The position numbers and the translations under genes are program-made. From the NCBI GenBank assembly GCA_001599935.1, contig BCIJ01000008.1:171865-235864 (forward strand): 64,000 nucleotides of DNA, written 5' to 3'. The stretch comes from Holtermannia corniformis. Its lineage: Eukaryota; Basidiomycota; Tremellomycetes; Holtermanniales. Of this stretch, positions 1-12,357 are shown piece by piece (position 1 is the first letter of the stretch; each line of letters opens with the position of its first letter). The notes beneath the pieces are model-generated. The model worked only from the letters and a program-made list of their open reading frames with translations, had not been told where the DNA came from and ran no database searches.

Positions 1-104
1 TGACGCCGGCGGTACTGTACAACACGTTTGCCGAGCTTGGCCAGGTGGCAGAGGTGCTAGACAGAGCTCTGGAAGCGGAAGCCAAGGCTGGCAGCGCAAA
101 GTGA
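1..104 (+). CDS. 3' end of an unidentified protein-coding gene (partial)
   Basis: An open frame entering from outside the window ends with TGA at 102-104. About 33 residues are visible. They are helical and alanine/glutamate-rich, ending EAEAKAGSAK. Nothing here identifies a family. The next gene converges on it, with only 26 bp between the two stop codons, so both 3' ends probably overlap as transcripts. The call rests on the open frame and the convergent spacing only. Confidence 0.4.
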   Translation, partial: TPAVLYNTFAELGQVAEVLDRALEAEAKAGSAK

Positions 105-130
105 TATTCACATGTACAACTCGTTGCATC

Positions 131-2136
131 CTAACATCCCTTCACATCCCAGCGCCATTTGCCCTTGCCCTGCGCTCTCGTCTTATCGATATTGTTCCAC
201 ACACAGCTAACTGATTTGACCGACACACGGAGCCATTCAAGCGCGACCGAGTCAATATTGGGGTTGCCGTCGACGCAAAGCCAGGTGATGGGTGATGGCT
301 CGTCTGTGGGCAGCTCATCGACGGCGGGTTCGATGGCTAGCTGGGACAAGCCTGCTGTGGCGGAAGCCTCGGAATTCGTACGTGAGAGCGGCCGGAAAGC
401 ACGAGACATGCGCTGCCGCTTTGCCGGGGGTTCAGACTCAGGCAACGGACGTGCCTGTGCACCGGACGACCGCATGCGCGCAGCCACCAGTCGCACGAGC
501 GGTCCACCCGTCAGCTCGCAGCCTGACATCGACAGCGCTACGAGGCGAGGGCACAGCATGACGCCATTTTCGCCCGGTTTTGCCATCGACTCGATGAAAT
601 CATTCGAGACGTCAGTGTTGGACACGTTGAGGAACCGAAGGCTCTCGAGGGGGGCGATCAGATTGAGCAGGGTGCGATTGTCGAGCTCGGAAACGGCCAT
701 CAAGTCGAGGACCTCGAGTTTGCCGAGGCACGGCTCGAATTGGGAAGCCCATTGAAAGGGTTGTGAGACGGGTTGATTGGATGGTAAAGTGTCGAGGCGG
801 AGCTCGGTGATATGGCAAGTATCGAGGTCGTCGTATGAGATTTTAAGGGGTCGAAGTCTGTAGGGGCTCGTGAACACGACCTTGTTCAGCCGAAACGAGA
901 GGGTCTCAAGCTGCGTTGGTGTCTCCGGTATTGATCCCGACATGTCATTCCCAGCCGGACCGGTTTCGGTTGAGCACCCATCGATAGTCAGATTACGCAG
1001 TGATGGTGCGAAAGCCAGTAAGGCACTGATCGGAAACACACGGCCGGTCGAAGCTGGGTCTTGCCAGTTGAAGTGCACCTGGTCTAGCACCAAAGTCGTA
1101 AGCTGCCGCGCATTGCGTGACGTGAGGAAACCAAGTGGAACGTCCGTGGGAGAGAGCTCGTTATACCAGCTGATGTCACGCAGGGTCAAACTGCGCAGAC
1201 AATGTGCATCCGGGTGCAGCAAGTCGCAGTCGATGCGACCTGATAGATGGCTCGAGTTGCTGCGCCGTAGGCGTCCGGGGTTGCCAGCTAGTGTCAGCTC
1301 CTCGAGCGCCAAGCACTCTCCTTGCCATTCCCTCGGCGATACGATATCGACGCCACCGATAACAAGACGCCGCAGCTTGGCCAAGCAAGGGCGCAGAAGC
1401 TGCGCCACTTGCTGATCAAACCCTTCGGTGATTGCCATCTCTTCGATGGCGCCAGCGGAACGGTTGAGGAATGCCTTTATCTTGGACAAGCTTGTTTTAG
1501 AGCTGATCCTGATCCTCGACCAAGCGCGCGGCAGAGCCAGCACGTCCGTGCGCCAGCGTGCACAAACATGTGAGACACGGACAGGGAGGCCCGGGTCCAT
1601 CTCCCGCCCGAGATTGACAATATGGGCAAAGATGTCGTGGGGAAGTTTGTACACGGGTGGGTTTGCTCTGATGTGTGCGTATGCTGCCTCGTCGCGAGAG
1701 ATCTCTTGCTCGAGCGTGTCCAACTCGGCTTTGGTGCTTGGTTGCGAGTGCTGCCGTGCGCTGTCGAGCATGATCCGAGCTCGCGAGTGTTTCTTGGCGG
1801 CAAGTAGGACCTTGCAAGCCCGGAGATAGCCCTGATATGCGCGTGAGCCAAATGTACCTCGCCGAATCTGGCCTACCTTTGCCGAGTCAGGTGCAGCTCC
1901 TATCATGACCTTGGTAGTCTCTATAGCGGCCGCATGTTTTCCAAGCTTCTGAAGAGCTGCCGCCTTTGAGTCGAGTACAGTGAGACTGCTGGGCTTGATC
2001 GCCAGTGCCTGCAAGGATAAGCAAAGGATGTCATGCCATGCGCACGAACCTCGTCAAAGTGCTTGATGGCTTGCACAAAGTCTCCATCGCGAAAGCACTT
2101 GACGCCAGCCTTCATAGACGACTCGGCGGTCGCCAT
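131..2136 (-). CDS. TPR/F-box/leucine-rich-repeat protein, Dia2/Pof3-like
   Basis: Two exons, 2136-2050 and 2008-131, joined in phase across a 41 bp intron, give 654 residues. The first ~110 residues form TPR-like helices (GDFVQAIKHFDE joined to ALAIKPSS). An F-box follows at about 140-180 (LPHDIFAHIVNLG, then VSHVCARWR). The rest carries spaced leucine-rich segments. This domain order is that of the Dia2/Pof3 substrate receptors of SCF ubiquitin ligases, which act at replication forks and in genome stability. By inference it binds Skp1 through the F-box and targets through the LRRs. The start is the first ATG of the TPR exon, 140 bp from the divergent hydrolase gene. A different fungal F-box/LRR protein remains possible. 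Confidence 0.72.
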
Positions 2137-2276
2137 CTTGTCCAGAGTCGAGTCAAGGCCAAACGGGTGAAAGTACAGCGACGCGTCTTATGGTTTGTCT
2201 CAAGCACAGACGCGACGTCACGTGATCAGCAACCTGAAACAATCGATGACACAGTCTTAGCTCGATCACTATCAAG

Positions 2277-3408
2277 ATGCTGCGCGACGCTGCAGAGAGC
2301 AGCAGGAGCTCGTTCTCGACGCTCCAGTACACCCATAGATGTCTGTATACGCCTCTGCAGTCTGAAGTACGGTACTGGCCCACTCGGTCCGGGAAACGGC
2401 CTCGAGTCCTGATCTTCTTCTGTCCGGGTACGAGTCACTGCCGACATCCTCAAGACATGTAGCTGATGCTGGAGATAGGGAATCCAGGACTGCTAGGGTA
2501 CTATGTAGCGTTCCTCAATCTTCTGCAAGAGCGCCTCTCACCGGACTGTGCCATCATCGCGCACGCCCACGTTGGCCACACGCCTCAACTGGCTCAACCT
2601 GCACAAGCGCTTTCGCTAGATGAACAGGTCGAATGCAAGCTCGAGCTGCTGGATAACTTGCGAGCCGAGCTCGAGGACTGGGGCGGAGCGAATGAGCAAC
2701 CCAAGACCCGGGTTGCGTTGCTGGGGCATAGCGTCGGCGCTTGGATGGTGACGGCCATGATGCGACACGCGAAAGCACCCGAGAGTATTGACGCTGGGAT
2801 GCTGCTCTTCCCAACGCTCGCAAACATTGCTCAGACTCCCAACGGCGTCCGCCTACGAGTCCGTATCCGTTCAACCCCATGCACTCAGTCAAGAAGCTGA
2901 CCCTCTCAGCTACTTTTCTATCAACCACTGCTGTCATTCCTCCCCTTTGTCGCACGCCTCCTACCCCTCGTGATCCCCGTATACAAGATTCTCCCTCTGA
3001 CCGGCAGCCTCGCACCCAACGCTACAACGCTACAGCTCCTCTCTTCACCTCGTACGATCGCACACGTCCTCCGCCTCGCGCGCTCCGAGATGGAGACGAT
3101 CAACCAACCTGATCTAGAATGGTATACCCGTGCAGACGTCCGCGACAAGCTGTGGGGGTATTGGGGCACGGAAGACGGTTGGGTCGGTAAGCACGGGGAT
3201 GAGATTCGACGTGTCCTGGTGCATAGTCTAGTTGGCGGCGTGGCGAGGGTGACGGTCTGTAGGGATAATATCCCGCATGCTTATTGTCTTGGTGAGTCCG
3301 GCTCTGTTCTGGATTTGCATGTGGCTGATGTGCACAGCACACTCGTCGCAGATGGCCGATGTGGTCTGCGGCTGGCTCGGCGCCGCTTGCCCGTCTGATG
3401 AGACGTGA
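2277..3408 (+). CDS. Lipid-droplet-associated hydrolase (LDAH family)
   Basis: Exons 2277-2427, 2479-2858, 2910-3291 and 3338-3408 sum to 984 bp and 327 residues. The order of motifs is that of the LDAH/DUF2305 alpha/beta-hydrolases: FFCPGNPGLLGYY after the first splice, the nucleophile elbow LLGHSVGAWMV, then FPTLANIAQTPNG, and a C-terminal histidine block HAYCLAHSSQMADVV restored only by the last splice. Family members sit on lipid droplets and influence neutral or sterol lipid turnover; the physiological substrate is disputed. The second donor could be 2847 instead of 2859, with the same phase. It is divergently paired with the F-box gene over a 140 bp shared promoter. Confidence 0.82.
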
Positions 3409-3494
3409 GCGTGTCTGTCGATGTATATAGACGCGTGTAAAGACCACGATCGTATGAGACTATAGAATGTACCCCTATTACACGTAGCCGTCCA

Positions 3495-4971
3495 TCACGA
3501 GGTCCAGACGCCACTCCACCAGATCCCCCACAGCATTGCCAAAAAGCTCGTCACGCCCAACCCGGCGCGTACGTCGCCAACGCCAAGCAGAACCAACAGA
3601 CACCATGGCCAGCCAACGACCCTATCCGCGATGGTGCCGAGCATTCGCTCGAGGAGGAGCTGGGTTGGAGGTATCGCGCTTGGCCGAGGTGGGTGTGGAG
3701 GTTGAGCGGGGGGGAGGATCGGTGCGAGATGGAGACTTGGAGCGATGTGGGTTGGGGGCGGGAGGGAGATGATGGCGTGGACGGGCTTGTGGTCGGATAG
3801 AGAGATATCTTCGGATGAGTTGAAGTGCAGGACGGTGGTGGTCGTCTCTGGGTTTGATGGAGCGTCGTCGCTGGAATGGAGCGAAGCGGGATCGTCGTGT
3901 GACGCAAACAAGATCCGGTCGGTATACCCTGGTACGCGTTTTCTATCAATGATCAGTCTTGGATATCTCCAACTAGTGTACAGACTGACGTGCTATACCC
4001 CTCGACCTGACCATTGATCCGCTTGTACGTTGGCGCAAAGTGACGCAGATCGCCCTCTCGGAGCCCTCCAAACACCCTGCCGGCCCGCTGCTCAGCCTTG
4101 AGCGTATCCAGTTCAATCAGCCTTGAGCGTTCCTTTTCCAGTTGCAAGTCGTCTGCACTCAGCCGGCCCGTGGTAGGGTACACGGCTGGGTCGGGCAAGC
4201 TGCTGAACCGGTAGTTGAGGTCACCGAGGACAAAGAGGTGCGAGGTATCGTAGAGCTGTGATTGGCTGTCGAGGACCGAGCTCGCGGGGAAGACGAGGGC
4301 TTGGATGAGTCTGTGCCAGTTTGCGTTGCGGAGCGCGAGGTTGTGCGCGTGCGCTTCGAAATGGGCTGAAACAAAGCTGTGAACTGATCTCAGTACCGTC
4401 CTATCGGTTCACCACACACATACGTTAGCGACTCCCAGCACGGCTCGTTTTCGCCTCTGTCGAGGTAGATGCGCGACGCGACGGCACCCTTGTTGCCCAT
4501 CCCGAGCGGTTGGAACCCGACGCCGATCGAGGTTTCTTGAACGCGCCCGATCCGCCCATGGGTAGTGGCTTGACGTGCAAAAACCCAGAGTGCGACACCG
4601 ACGTGCGAACCACGCGAGATGAGCCTGTACTCTTCCTGTCTACCTGTAATCGTCTGCGCATGAGCCGAGATGAGGGACTGGATACGAGCTGTGAGGAGCA
4701 GTAGGACCGGTCGGGAAAGTCCGGCCACTAAGACCCAGTTGATCAGCAGCTATGACTGTCTTGATTGCATCGTCAGCGACGCACAGGCCAAGTGGAGCGG
4801 CAGGAGCTCTTGGACCGCAATCACGTAGAGGTCTGGGACGTGGCCTTTGGGACCGTCGAGTGAGCTCTCGTGCAGGATCGGGATCAGCCAGCTCGAGAGG
4901 TCCTGTTCCTGGGCCTTTGATCCCTGCAAGTTTGTGTTGAACGAGGTGAGGAAGACTGTGAGCGGGGCCAT
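3495..4971 (-). CDS. Inositol polyphosphate 5-phosphatase, Inp54-like, C-terminally membrane-anchored
   Basis: Exons 4971-4785, 4727-4424, 4376-3999 and 3942-3495 give 438 residues. The catalytic IPPc fold is complete: VQELLPLHLA, FVSAHFEAH, LGDLNYRF, PTYKR, KRVPGYTDRILF and SDHKPV, in order. The GYTDRIL block becomes contiguous only after the third intron is removed. The C-terminus holds hydrophobic stretches around positions 390-435 (GWPWCLLVLLGV, then SFLAMLWGIWW). Yeast Inp54 is likewise tail-anchored in the ER and removes the 5-phosphate of PI(4,5)P2, so that is the inferred role. An in-frame ATG at 5040 would add 23 residues; I prefer 4971 because MAPLTVFLTSFNTN aligns with the family start. 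Confidence 0.86.
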
Positions 4972-5144
4972 GGTGCGCTGCTCGAAGGGGAGGATGGAGG
5001 GCAGCATACTATAAGATGCAACGGTGATTACGTAATCCATCCCTCATCTTGTCCTGTAACGCATCCACCGCAACGGTACAGACCACACAACCACCATCAC
5101 CACCGCAGCATCAGAGCGGTCCCCACCAGCATCCAATCTCAGCC

Positions 5145-8127
5145 ATGGGCGGCCATTACAACCTCAAGGCGCTCATCAAGGCGATCCGGTCATGCAAGGT
5201 CTGTGCGCGCCGCGTCGAGCTCCTCTCACCCGACTGACGGTCCCACCTCGACAGACGCTGGCCGACGAGCGCTCCGTCATCCAAAAGGAGTCTGCCGCGA
5301 TCAGGACATCGTTCAAGGAGGAGGACTCGTTTGCGCGCCACAACAATATCGCAAAGCTGCTCTACATCCACATGCTAGGCTACCCGGCCCACTTTGGCCA
5401 GATCGAATGCCTCAAGCTGGTCGCGAGCCCACGGTTCAGTGACAAGCGCTTGGGATACCTCGGGATCATGCTGCTGCTCGATGAGAACCAAGAGGTGTTG
5501 ACGCTCGTGACCAACTCGTTGAAGAAGTGAGCAAGGTTGGGTAAAGGCAGTCTCAAGCTCACAGCGTTCAGCGACATGAACCACTCGAACATGTATGCGG
5601 TCGGGCTCGCACTGTGCACGTTTGCAAACATTTCGTCCGAGGAAATGTCGCGCGATCTCTGCAACGAGGTCGAGAAGCTACTCGGCAGCACCAACACGTA
5701 CATCCGGAAAAAGGTGGGTTCCCCAACTGTACCACGAGCTAGCTCACACTCGACCCCAGGCCGCGCTGTGTGCACTCCGAATCATCCGAAGAGTACCCGA
5801 CCTACTGGATCACTTCTTGTCAAAGGCAAAGTCGCTGCTCCAGGACCGCAACCACGGCGTCCTCCTCGCCGGCGTCACGCTCGTCACGGAAATGTGTGCA
5901 CTCGACGAAGCATGCTGCAACGAGTTCCGCAAGGTGAGATGACAAGCCGGCATTCGAGCCCGACTGACCTCACCAGGCCACCGGGCTACTCGTTAAACAC
6001 CTCAAATCCCTCGTCACAACCGGCTATAGCCCCGAACACGACGTCGGCGGCATCACCGACCCTTTCCTTCAGATCAAGATCCTCAAACTGCTCCGGCTAC
6101 TCGGCAAGGGGGACGCCGAAGCGAGCGAGACCATGAACGACATCCTCGCGCAGGTCGCGACCAACACGGATTCAACAAAGAACGTCGGCAACTCGATCTT
6201 GTACGAGACCGTGTTGACCGTGTTGGAGATTGAGGCCGATAGCGGGCTGCGCGTCATGGCGATCAACATCCTTGGCAAGTTTTTGGGCAACCGCGATAAC
6301 AATATCCGGTGAGTGCTTGTCCTTGACTGAACTTGGGTCTCATCCACGCAGCTATGTCGCCCTCAACACACTCAACAAGGTCGTGGGCATGGACACGAAT
6401 GCCGTCCAGCGCCACCGCAACATCATCCTCGACTGTCTTCGCGACGGTGACATTTCCATCCGACGCCGCGCGCTCGAGCTCTCGTACGCGCTCATCAACG
6501 AGGGCAACATTCGCGTGCTCACGCGAGAACTGCTCGCGTTCCTCGAGGTTGCAGACAACGAGTTCAAGCTCGGGCTCACGACCCAGATCTGTCTGGCCGC
6601 AGAGAGGTTTGCGCCCAACAAACGGTGGCACATTGATACCGTCTTGCGCGTGCTCAAGCTTGTGCGTTAGGCGTTGGATGAGGATACTGCTGACGCCTGA
6701 CAGGCGGGCAACTATGTGCGCGAAGAGATCCTCTCGGCCTTTATCCGACTTGTATGCCACACGCCCGAACTCCAGTTCTATACTGCGCAACGGCTGTACA
6801 GCGCGCTCCTGGCCGACGTCTCACAAGAGTCACTGACCCTCGCCGCCGTCTGGATCCTCGGCGAGTTCAGCGACGTCCTGCTCCAAGGCGGCACCTTTGA
6901 CGACGGCCAAGAAGTCAAGCAAGTGACCGACAGCGACCTCGTCGACCTGCTCGAGCTCGTCCTGAACTCACCCTACGCCAACGCGCTTTCGCGCCAGTTT
7001 GTCCTCACGGCCATCAGTAAAGTGTCTGCACGCCTCGCCGAAGCGCCATCGGCCACTTCGGGCGCGCAACAGGACCGCATCGCCGTCGTGCTCGCGAGCT
7101 ACTCGGCCAGTCTCGAGTTGGAGATCCAGCAGCGCGCGGTCGAGTTTGGGAGCTTGTTTGCGAGAAACGAGATCAAGGCGGGTGTGTTGGAGCGTATGCC
7201 GCCGCCAGAGATCAGGGCGACGATTATGGGCACGGGTAGGTCGATGGCTCGACCAGGAGCACACAGGCTGACAATAACGCAGTGAGCGAGCGAAAGCCAG
7301 TCGGATCCACGCGCAACGACAAGGACTCGCTCGTTGATCTGATGGGTGATGAAGGGGCCGCTCCGAGCCCAGGGGGCGCGGCTGAGCCCGTCGCGCAGTC
7401 GACTCATGACTTGCTCGCGGACATATTCGGCTCGGGTTCGGGCGATGCGGCTGCGTCTACATCGACATCAGCGTCGGCTGCTGCGCCGCCCGCCCGGTCG
7501 GCTGTAGAAGACATCATGGGTTTGTTTGGTTCAACGGGTGCTCCTGCGTCTGCTGCGACACCGGCTCCAGCTGCACCCGCAGCATCATCAAGCGGCAGCT
7601 TGTTCGAGGCGTCTGCCAGCACTGCACCAGCACCGGCTGCGGCTGCGGCGCCCCCACGACAACAGCTCCAAGCATACAGTGCATACGACGGCCGAGGCCT
7701 CAAGATTACCTTGACGCCCAAAACGTCGGCGCAGCAACCTGGCGTCGTGCAGATCCTGGCCAAATTCAGCGCGACGGGTACCGGTCCCGTATCGGGTGTC
7801 AACTTTCAAGCGGCGGTGCCGAGGGTGCGTAGTCTACGATGCTTGGAGTGTTTTTCGACGGTGCTGATCATGTGACAGACTCAACAATTGCAGATGCAGG
7901 CCATGTCGAACAATACGGTCGCGCCGGGTAGTGTCGAGACGCAGCAGATGCGCGTCATTGCGCCCGCGGGGGTCAGTCGCTGCTTGCAGAGAGAACGGTG
8001 CTGACGGGTGCTGCAGGCCCAAGTCCGGCTCCGGCTCCGAATCGCATTCACCGTCGACGGCCAGAGCGTGACGGAGCAGGTCGACTTTTCCTCGTTCCCT
8101 GCGACGTTGACGGGCGGCAAGGTCTAG
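5145..8127 (+). CDS. APL4: AP-1 complex subunit gamma (gamma-adaptin)
   Basis: Ten exons (5145-5198, 5255-5526, 5572-5713, 5760-5933, 5977-6308, 6352-6661, 6704-7235, 7283-7824, 7879-7971, 8017-8127) give 853 residues. The N-terminal trunk is strongly conserved ([44 protein letters not shown]). An alanine/serine-rich hinge spans about 600-730. The C-terminal ear follows ([26 protein letters not shown]). AP-1 gamma is a large subunit of the clathrin adaptor that works between trans-Golgi and endosomes. The hinge contains LVDLM and LADIF, plausible clathrin- or accessory-binding peptides. The start is the first ATG before the conserved block. A clathrin light-chain gene lies 36 kb away. Confidence 0.97.
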
Positions 8128-8541
8128 TCCGAGTCTGATGAAGCGACAGTGTACAGTAGATCTTGCATAGGCAATTGACTAGAGTTGAAGCTAACCCGGT
8201 CACGTGACGCCGTCTCGCCACTGCACACGCGCAAACCCGTCTGCTCTGCTGTTCGCTCGCTCCTTTCACCAGCAACGATCAGTTGGACAGTGCGACCAAG
8301 GTAGACGGCATCTGGGTGTACGTAGACACACGCACTGGTCGAGAAAGAACCGCAACAAGAGGTATCCCGAGCACTCGACGGCGCGTGACGGGTGAGCAAG
8401 CAGTGCCTGTGCGTGGACTACCCAGCTTGCTTTCCGAGTCGCTTGACTACGCTGAGCACAGCGTCTGTCTGCCTCGTACATAGCAGCCGCTCCTGAACAG
8501 TGCTGACGACCATCTCAGCTTCGACAAGATCCATCACTGAC
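8128..8541. other. Intergenic region upstream of the Sds22-like gene
   Basis: About 410 bp between the AP-1 stop and the chosen start of the next gene, both on the plus strand. I see no convincing extra gene. An in-frame ATG at 8500 would lengthen the downstream protein by 14 residues, and a 5' exon in this stretch cannot be excluded. Confidence 0.4.
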
Positions 8542-11500
8542 ATGTGGGTCACCTGCGGATCTCGACCGGTACGTGCTGATGCGACCCACAGGTCCGACTC
8601 GTCCCGCTCCTCCTCTCCCGCTCTAGCAGACAAATCAAGACCGCAACCAGGGTCGCTCAAAGACCGCATCGCGAAATTTCAGTCGCTTGCCGCCGGCTCG
8701 GCCCCACTGGTGCCCAATGCACCGTTCGGACTCGGCGCGCCGCCGCCCAATGCAGGCAGCCAGGCGCGTGGTGGATTGATCGGGAACAGGATCCCGAGTA
8801 TGGACCCAAAGACGGCGGGTGTTTTACCTGGTGGACCGGGGTTTTTGCGCAAACCCTCGGAAGCAAGATCCGTTTCGGTTGGGCGTGGGCCTTCTCCTGG
8901 ACCGGGATCGGCGGCGCTGCGGTCCGTGAGCAACGTGGAGAGACCTGCTAGCCCTGCGGACTCGGGCACGTCTTCGCAGCCGTCGGTTGGGCCATCGGCT
9001 CCAGACTTTTCACCACGCAGCTCGCGCTCTGCGTCACCGGCGACTTCGGTCGGTGGCGCTTTGCCAGAGCAAATGCTCGCTGCAACGCTACCCAGGACCA
9101 CGGATGGTAATGCTACCCCTTCATCGACACTGGCCGAGGCATCGCGGTCTACCACTTCCCTCGCGTTGCCATACGTGACCGATACACTCTCCCGCCACAA
9201 CCTCAACTTGAACGCTGCGTCCGAGGCACCTGCCATGGCACGACAAGACTCCAGCACGGCATCCGCTGTCGCGCCCTCCATCTCCTCATCCGCTTTGTCG
9301 CAGTATGACCCGAGCTCGACGGGGTCCGGCGACGGCGCAAAGCTGATGCGCGATGTCAGTGGCGTCAGTACGCCCATGGGCACGCCGCGTGCCGCAGAAC
9401 GTCGCGAGCTCGGTACAGAAGGCCCCGAGGGCTCCGTCATCAGTGAACTGGAAATTGCCGAGCGCGACGACGAGCTCCCAACGGCGACCGAGGGCCAAGT
9501 CGAACTTCGGCAGGAAGACGCAGCGCTGAACCCGACGGCCGAGATCGAGGACATTGTCGAGCCCAAGGACGTTTCAGACGCTGCCGCGCCAGAGCAAGCT
9601 ATCGTCGTCGAACCGACTTTGGAGGCGGCGGATGATGTCGTCGCTGAACACATTGCGGCCAAGGGCGAGCACACGCCCGTCGCAGCACCGGCTTCACTTC
9701 CCGACGTGCAAGTCGATGAGAGCGGGCTGACGGTTCCCGCTGAGGCTGCTAATGAGTCACAAGCCGAGCAAACCGGCACGGACCCGAACGAGGCAGACGA
9801 CCTCAACGAAGTCAAGGAGAGCTCAATCGTCCCACCCGCCGGACAAGAAGGGCTCGACCACACGGGTGCGATTGATCGTGTCGCTGACGCCGCCATGAAA
9901 ATCGACCCGTCGCTACCGGCACCGAACCGCGACATGCCAGAGCAGGATCACTCGCAGGATGCGTCGATTCAATACCCACAACAAGCGACCGAGGTCGAGA
10001 TCCCCGAGGACAAGCCCGCGACGCCAGCCAAACCCCGCGCTAGGCTTGGCCCAACCGAGATTGTCTACTTGCCCAACTCGGACACGGAAGACGAAGATGA
10101 CGAGCAAGGCCAGGATGCAGATGACGGGACCGAAGGGCAGGAAGGTGACTTCCTGAGCGAATACCCAGACGACACGGACGTGGGTGTCTTCGTGCCCTTG
10201 CAGTTTCGGCACGTGCTGAAGACGGCACAGGACCTGCATCTCCGGCACATGCGCTTGAGGAACGATGCGCTCCTGGCACTCCGCTTCCCTCGGTTCGGGC
10301 AGCACCTGCTGCGCCTCTGCTTGCGCCAAAACTTCCTTGTTAGCCCTTTGCCGGCCGAGGCTTTCAGCGGCTTGACCGAACTCGAAGAGCTGGATCTCTA
10401 TGATAACCAGCTTGGGCCCGAGATCACCGACGACGAGGTCAAGGGGTGCCCTAACATCAAGTACGTTGGCTGCACTCGCGGTAGCGTGCTAACATGCTGA
10501 TCGTCGCACAGGATCCTCGACCTCTCGTTCAACAATCTCCGTTATGCTCCGAACCTGCCGTCACTGAACCGCGTCGACACACTCTACCTCGTTCAGAACA
10601 AGATGAGGACTATTGGTCGGGGCGAGCTTGACTGGTGCAAGGACACGATGCGCAGTTTGGAGTTGGGTGGCAACCGTATTCGCGTACGTTGTGCGACACC
10701 AACGAACTGGCGGCTGATCACTATCACAGCGGATCGAGCACCTCGACAAGTTGACGCAGTTGGAAGAGCTTTGGCTTGGCAAGAACAAGATCAAGGTGCT
10801 CGAGGTCAGCCTTTGAGACCTATGCAAGGGCGCAGCACTGATCCTTGCGCAGAACCTCACAACGTTCAGCAACCTCAAGATCCTCTCGATCCAGTCGAAC
10901 CGTCTCACCAAGATTCAAGGATTGGAAGGCCTCGTCAATCTGGAAGAAGTCTACTTTGCCCACAATGGCTTGACCAAGCTTGAAGGCTTTGAGAAGAATG
11001 TTTGTCCGAGCCAACGACTTGTTCTCCACTGACACTCGGACAGCTCAAGCTCCGGACTATCGACATTGGCAACAACAAGATTTCAAAGATTGAGAACATT
11101 TCACACCTGAAGGACCTTGACGAGTTTTGGGTGCGCTTGCGATCGCTCATATGCACCGCGCTGACGAAACGACTACAGGCAAGCTACAATGAGATCCCTG
11201 ACCTGCATGACCTCGACTCGCAGCTTGCCGTGCTGCCCAACTTGGCGACAGTCTATCTTGAGGGCAACCCTTGTCAGAAGAATGACATGGCCGGTTACCG
11301 CCGCAAGGTCATGCTGGCCATTCCGCACATCAAACAGATTGATGCGACGTGAGTTCTCTATCCAGATGGCAGCGTGCTGATCGAATTAGCTACGTGAATG
11401 CTGTTCCATACAACATCAAGTCGGTCGACGTCGAGCGCTCATCGCCCGCTGCTCAAAAGTCTGAGCCGGTTGTCGAGACTACGACGACAGACGTCGACGA

Positions 11501-12161
11501 GCCGGTTCAAGCCGAGGTCGAGCCGCTGCCGCCGATCACTTTGGCTGTGCCAGCACCCGTCGATGAAACCACCAATGAGGTTGAGCAGAAGACAGAAGCC
11601 CAGTCGACCGAAGGTGATACCACCTCTACCAACGAGCCGACTACCACGGACATGCAGTCCGATGCCGAGTCCAGCGATCGCGTATCGTCTCCGCAGTTCC
11701 CCGTGGCTCCAACCGATACCCCGACCGAGCTCACTGCCGGTACTGGTGATCAGCCTGCTTCGACCCCTGTAACGCCAATTGACTCGACGTTCCTCAAAGC
11801 ATTCCCTTCCGTACCGGAGGGTGACGACGCTGCCGACGCGCTCGACAGTCCCGCTGGTAAAGTACGGGTCGAGGTACATGTCCCACCTTCGCCGGACCGC
11901 TCGAAGCAGCCCGAGGCACAAGCGGCTGAAGCGCCGTCCCAAGATCCGTCCACGAATACTCCAGAGGCTGCAGCGTCGACCACGGTGCCGACTACGCCAG
12001 CTCAGACCGAGCCAGCAGAGGCCGCACTTGAGACACCCGGTTTGACAGCTTCAATCAGTCGACGGGCTTCGATGCTAAAGCGTGCGGTACCAAAAAGCCC
12101 GCTACTAGACGACGAAGACCCGGGAGACTTTGAGGAAGGCTGGGCGGTCGTCACCAAGTAG
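8542..12161 (+). CDS. Sds22-type leucine-rich-repeat protein with long disordered N- and C-terminal extensions
   Basis: Exons 8542-10460, 10512-10683, 10730-10804, 10853-10999, 11044-11130, 11179-11348 and 11390-12161 give 1113 residues in phase. Residues ~550-880 are a row of Sds22-type repeats (LDLYDNQL, LDLSFNNLRYAP, LWLGKNKIKVLENL, IDIGNNKISKIENI) closed by the LRR cap region IPHIKQIDATYVNAVPYN. Sds22 is a regulatory partner of protein phosphatase 1. Before the repeats lie ~540 residues of Ser/Pro/Ala/Glu-rich sequence that begin with SLKDRIAKFQ. After them come ~250 acidic, Thr/Pro-rich residues ending DFEEGWAVVTK. Classical Sds22 has only the repeats. The first exon runs unbroken from the disordered part into the first repeats, so this is one gene. 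The start (8542 or 8500) is uncertain. Confidence 0.83.
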
Positions 12162-12357
12162 GTTGCGGTGCTGTACAGTCCACGGTCGAGAGCTCATCAA
12201 CCAACAGGGGTCGAGACTCGTGACGTGGCTGGTGAAAACAACGACTCGAGTGTAGCTTCTTGGTGATGATCTGATGTGATGAATGGAACGTTCCTGTCCA
12301 GCTTGGCGTTATCGTAATGCATCGCGCTCGTAGAGTGTACAACGGATGGGTCGTCTA

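Noticed and set aside
131..755. Plus-strand frames across the F-box gene
   Set aside because: They overlap the well-supported minus-strand LRR-coding exon and have random-looking composition.
7404..7802. Ala/Gly-rich minus frame opposite the AP-1 hinge
   Set aside because: Complement of the Ala/Ser-rich hinge in the real gene; no start context or conserved motif.
8679..9935. 418-codon open frame on the minus strand opposite the Sds22-like first exon
   Set aside because: It is the antisense shadow of a Ser/Ala/Glu-rich, GC-rich coding exon; its Ser/Ala composition mirrors the sense codons and it has no domain.
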